From contig NZ_NSKH01000023.1 of NCBI RefSeq assembly GCF_003144095.1, positions 294,849 through 358,848 on the forward strand: DNA of 64,000 nucleotides, written 5' to 3'. Under the pieces are notes generated by a model. It saw only the letters and a program-made list of their open reading frames with translations, did not search any database and was not told where the DNA came from. This stretch comes from Streptomyces sp. ICBB 8177. GTDB taxonomy: Bacteria > Actinomycetota > Actinomycetes > Streptomycetales > Streptomycetaceae. Both the position numbers and the translations under genes were made by a program. Below are positions 62,439-64,000 of the stretch, in pieces (position 1 is the stretch's first letter; every line of letters starts with the position of its first letter).

Positions 62439-62652
62439 GGTTCCCCCAGGGGTTCGGGTGACGGTCGGGTCACGAGCGGCACGAAGCGTAGACCGCGCCC
62501 GAACCGCGCGACTACGCCCCGGTAACCAACTCGGCCTGAATTCACCGTGATCCGCACGGGACGGCGCGGTGCCGCCGGACCCTCCGCACGGGACCGCGGA
62601 GGCGGACGCCGGGGGGACGGAACCGGATCGGCACCTCATCCGTCACATCCAC

Positions 62653-63096
62653 ATGAACGGACGACTTCTCTCCCTGGGCGCGGCGGCCCTCGTCGCCGGC
62701 GCCGTGCTCACCGGCTGCGGCACCAAGACCGTCTCGACCGGAAGCGGCTCCGCGCCGATGAGCCCCGGCCCGTCCCACAGCGCCAGCACTTCTCCCTCCG
62801 GGGGTACCGGCACGACGGTCAAGCAGGCCATCGCCGCGCCGGTCGCCGTCTCGGGGCAGGACCGCAAGCTGACCGTCACGACCTCGGTGGGCGGCTGCAA
62901 GCACGCGCAACTGCTGTCCCAGGAGACGACCGGCAAGGTCATCCTCACGCTCGAAGTGGTCAACACCCAGAAGCCTGGCCAGATGTGCCCGGACTTCGTC
63001 AAGGACGCCCCGGTCAGCACCATGCTGAAGGCCCCGCTCGACCACCGCCAGGTGGTGGACGCCACGACCGGCAAGACGATCTCCACCCACAGCTGA
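62653..63096 (+). CDS. Small lipoprotein
   Basis: 147 residues. Signal NGRLLSLGAAALVAGAVLTG ends at Cys22 (LTGC lipobox). A Ser/Pro/Thr-rich linker follows, then a beta-rich domain with two cysteines, in VGGCKHAQLLSQETTGK and QMCPDFVKDAP, probably a disulfide. Function unknown. The start is chosen because it places the lipobox at the normal distance; longer in-frame starts would bury it. No clear ribosome site. Confidence 0.82.
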   Translation: MNGRLLSLGAAALVAGAVLTGCGTKTVSTGSGSAPMSPGPSHSASTSPSGGTGTTVKQAIAAPVAVSGQDRKLTVTTSVGGCKHAQLLSQETTGKVILTLEVVNTQKPGQMCPDFVKDAPVSTMLKAPLDHRQVVDATTGKTISTHS

Positions 63097-63158
63097 CGCC
63101 CGCCCCCGCCGCCTGCGACCGGCTGACGTCCGCCCCCGCCGCTACCGGGGCGCGTGGC

Positions 63159-63950
63159 TCAGCCGACCGGCAGCCCGAGCGCGTTTCGTATCGCCCGCTC
63201 CACCGGCGGGCACCGCTGCGGCACCCGGTCCTCGTCCTCGACCGGACAGGGCCCGACCGGGTGCAGCGGGGGCTGCGCCATGAAGCGGGGCCGGGTGCCG
63301 GTGTGCCGCTGGGCGCGGTGCACCAGGAACGGATGGCACAGGTAGACGTCCCCGGGGTGCCCGGTGACGTACGCCTCCTCGCGGTGTCCGCAGGCCTCGG
63401 CCACCTCGGCGCCGAGGGCGAGGATCGAGGCGCCGGCCTCGCCGTGCCCGCGCAGCACGGGCGGCACGTCGAGGTGCGAGCCGACGCGGACCACCGTGGG
63501 CGCGTCGTCCTCGCCGACCTCGGAGAACAGGAAGAGCATCAGCAACGCCCGGTCCCGGGAGCGCCAGTTGGCGTGGTACCACCGCGCGCCCTCGGGCAGG
63601 TAGCTGCCCTCGATGTGCCAGCCGGTGTCCAGCGGCTCCTGCGGGTGCGGGAAGCGCAGCGGGAACGTGCCGAGCGAGTGGCGCGGCCGCCAGCGCCCGG
63701 CACCGAGCAGCCGGTCGAACGCGGCGTGCAGCACGGGCGTGTTGGCTGCCCGTGCGAACGGCGGCTGCGCCATGTCGCCGAGCCGCACCACCGGCTCGGT
63801 CCACGTCGCCGGGTCGTCACGGTCGAACCCGCACTCCCGCCACAGCAGTTCGGCCCCGGCGCGCGCGGTCCCCTCGTCGAACGCCCCTGGTATCCGCACG
63901 AAGCCGTCGGCCAGGAAGCGTGCCGTCATCTCGTCGCCCATAGGCCTCAT
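63159..63950 (-). CDS. Phytanoyl-CoA dioxygenase family (Fe/2-oxoglutarate) protein
   Basis: 263 residues. N-terminal FLADGFVRIPGAFDEGTARA, the metal-binding pair His-x-Glu in WHIEGSYLP, and the distal His and Arg in VYLCHPFLVHRAQRHTG that complete the Fe/2-oxoglutarate site; FMAQPPLHP follows. PhyH relatives hydroxylate lipids or small metabolites; the substrate is unknown. ATGs at 63950, 63941 and 63929 are all possible; the first is used. Stand-alone gene near the right edge. Confidence 0.85.
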   Translation of the reverse strand: MRPMGDEMTARFLADGFVRIPGAFDEGTARAGAELLWRECGFDRDDPATWTEPVVRLGDMAQPPFARAANTPVLHAAFDRLLGAGRWRPRHSLGTFPLRFPHPQEPLDTGWHIEGSYLPEGARWYHANWRSRDRALLMLFLFSEVGEDDAPTVVRVGSHLDVPPVLRGHGEAGASILALGAEVAEACGHREEAYVTGHPGDVYLCHPFLVHRAQRHTGTRPRFMAQPPLHPVGPCPVEDEDRVPQRCPPVERAIRNALGLPVG

Positions 63951-64000
63951 TGCGGCGTCGGCGGCCCCGGGCGCCTCCCGTTTCCACGGGAGCGCCCGGG

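Overview
This is a high-GC actinobacterial window, most like Streptomyces or a close relative. The signs are strong G/C bias at third codon positions, frequent GTG starts, ATGA/GTGA start-stop overlaps, twin-arginine and lipoprotein signals, a DmdR/DtxR-type iron box, and gene families typical of Streptomycetaceae. It reads as ordinary chromosome. I see no rRNA, tRNA, CRISPR array, transposase, integrase or prophage module.

Left part (1-13.6 kb). A minus-strand ethylmalonyl-CoA module reads hbd-like dehydrogenase, TetR regulator, ccr and meaA (cut by the window edge). The ccr promoter carries two copies of an operator-like sequence. Next come a divergent radical SAM / SRPBCC pair, an unusual MFS exporter with a disordered repeat N-terminus and three beta-sandwich repeats at its C-terminus, a multi-pass membrane protein, and a short PAS piece fused to a methyltransferase.

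13.6-18.9 kb. A 60-bp perfect palindrome with a DasR-like centre precedes a tightly packed four-peptidase operon (M55 D-aminopeptidase, M20, S9, S66). It probably breaks down D-amino-acid or murein peptides.

19-30.4 kb. An NDP-sugar epimerase and a PhzF-like protein come first. A two-component system then lies divergent to a GT2 / TIGR04282 / methyltransferase operon. That operon converges on a molybdopterin oxidoreductase with a membrane partner, followed by a GT-C mannosyltransferase-like protein, a TDT-family transporter and a GNAT acetyltransferase.

30.5-36.3 kb. An iron box drives dhbA-dhbC-dhbE-dhbB and an Sfp-type phosphopantetheinyl transferase. This is a complete 2,3-dihydroxybenzoate synthesis, activation and carrier-loading set with no NRPS, exporter or receptor beside it.

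36.4-43.9 kb. An alpha-mannoside locus holds a Tat-exported GH47, a DUF5107/TPR protein and a large secreted GH92. The GH92 promoter has two LacI-type operators. A 21-bp-stem terminator ends it.

44-64 kb. Mixed genes: a secreted GDSL lipase, ketopantoate reductase-like protein, SseB, DUF2795, GNAT, DUF6158, an aminotransferase-fold protein with no lysine at all, two MBL-fold hydrolases, efeO-efeB without efeU, a sortase-type surface phospholipase C with a PHO-box-like element, a DedA protein, a holin-domain/phosphodiesterase fusion, an APC permease, a methyltransferase, a secreted beta-propeller-like protein, a lipoprotein and a PhyH dioxygenase.
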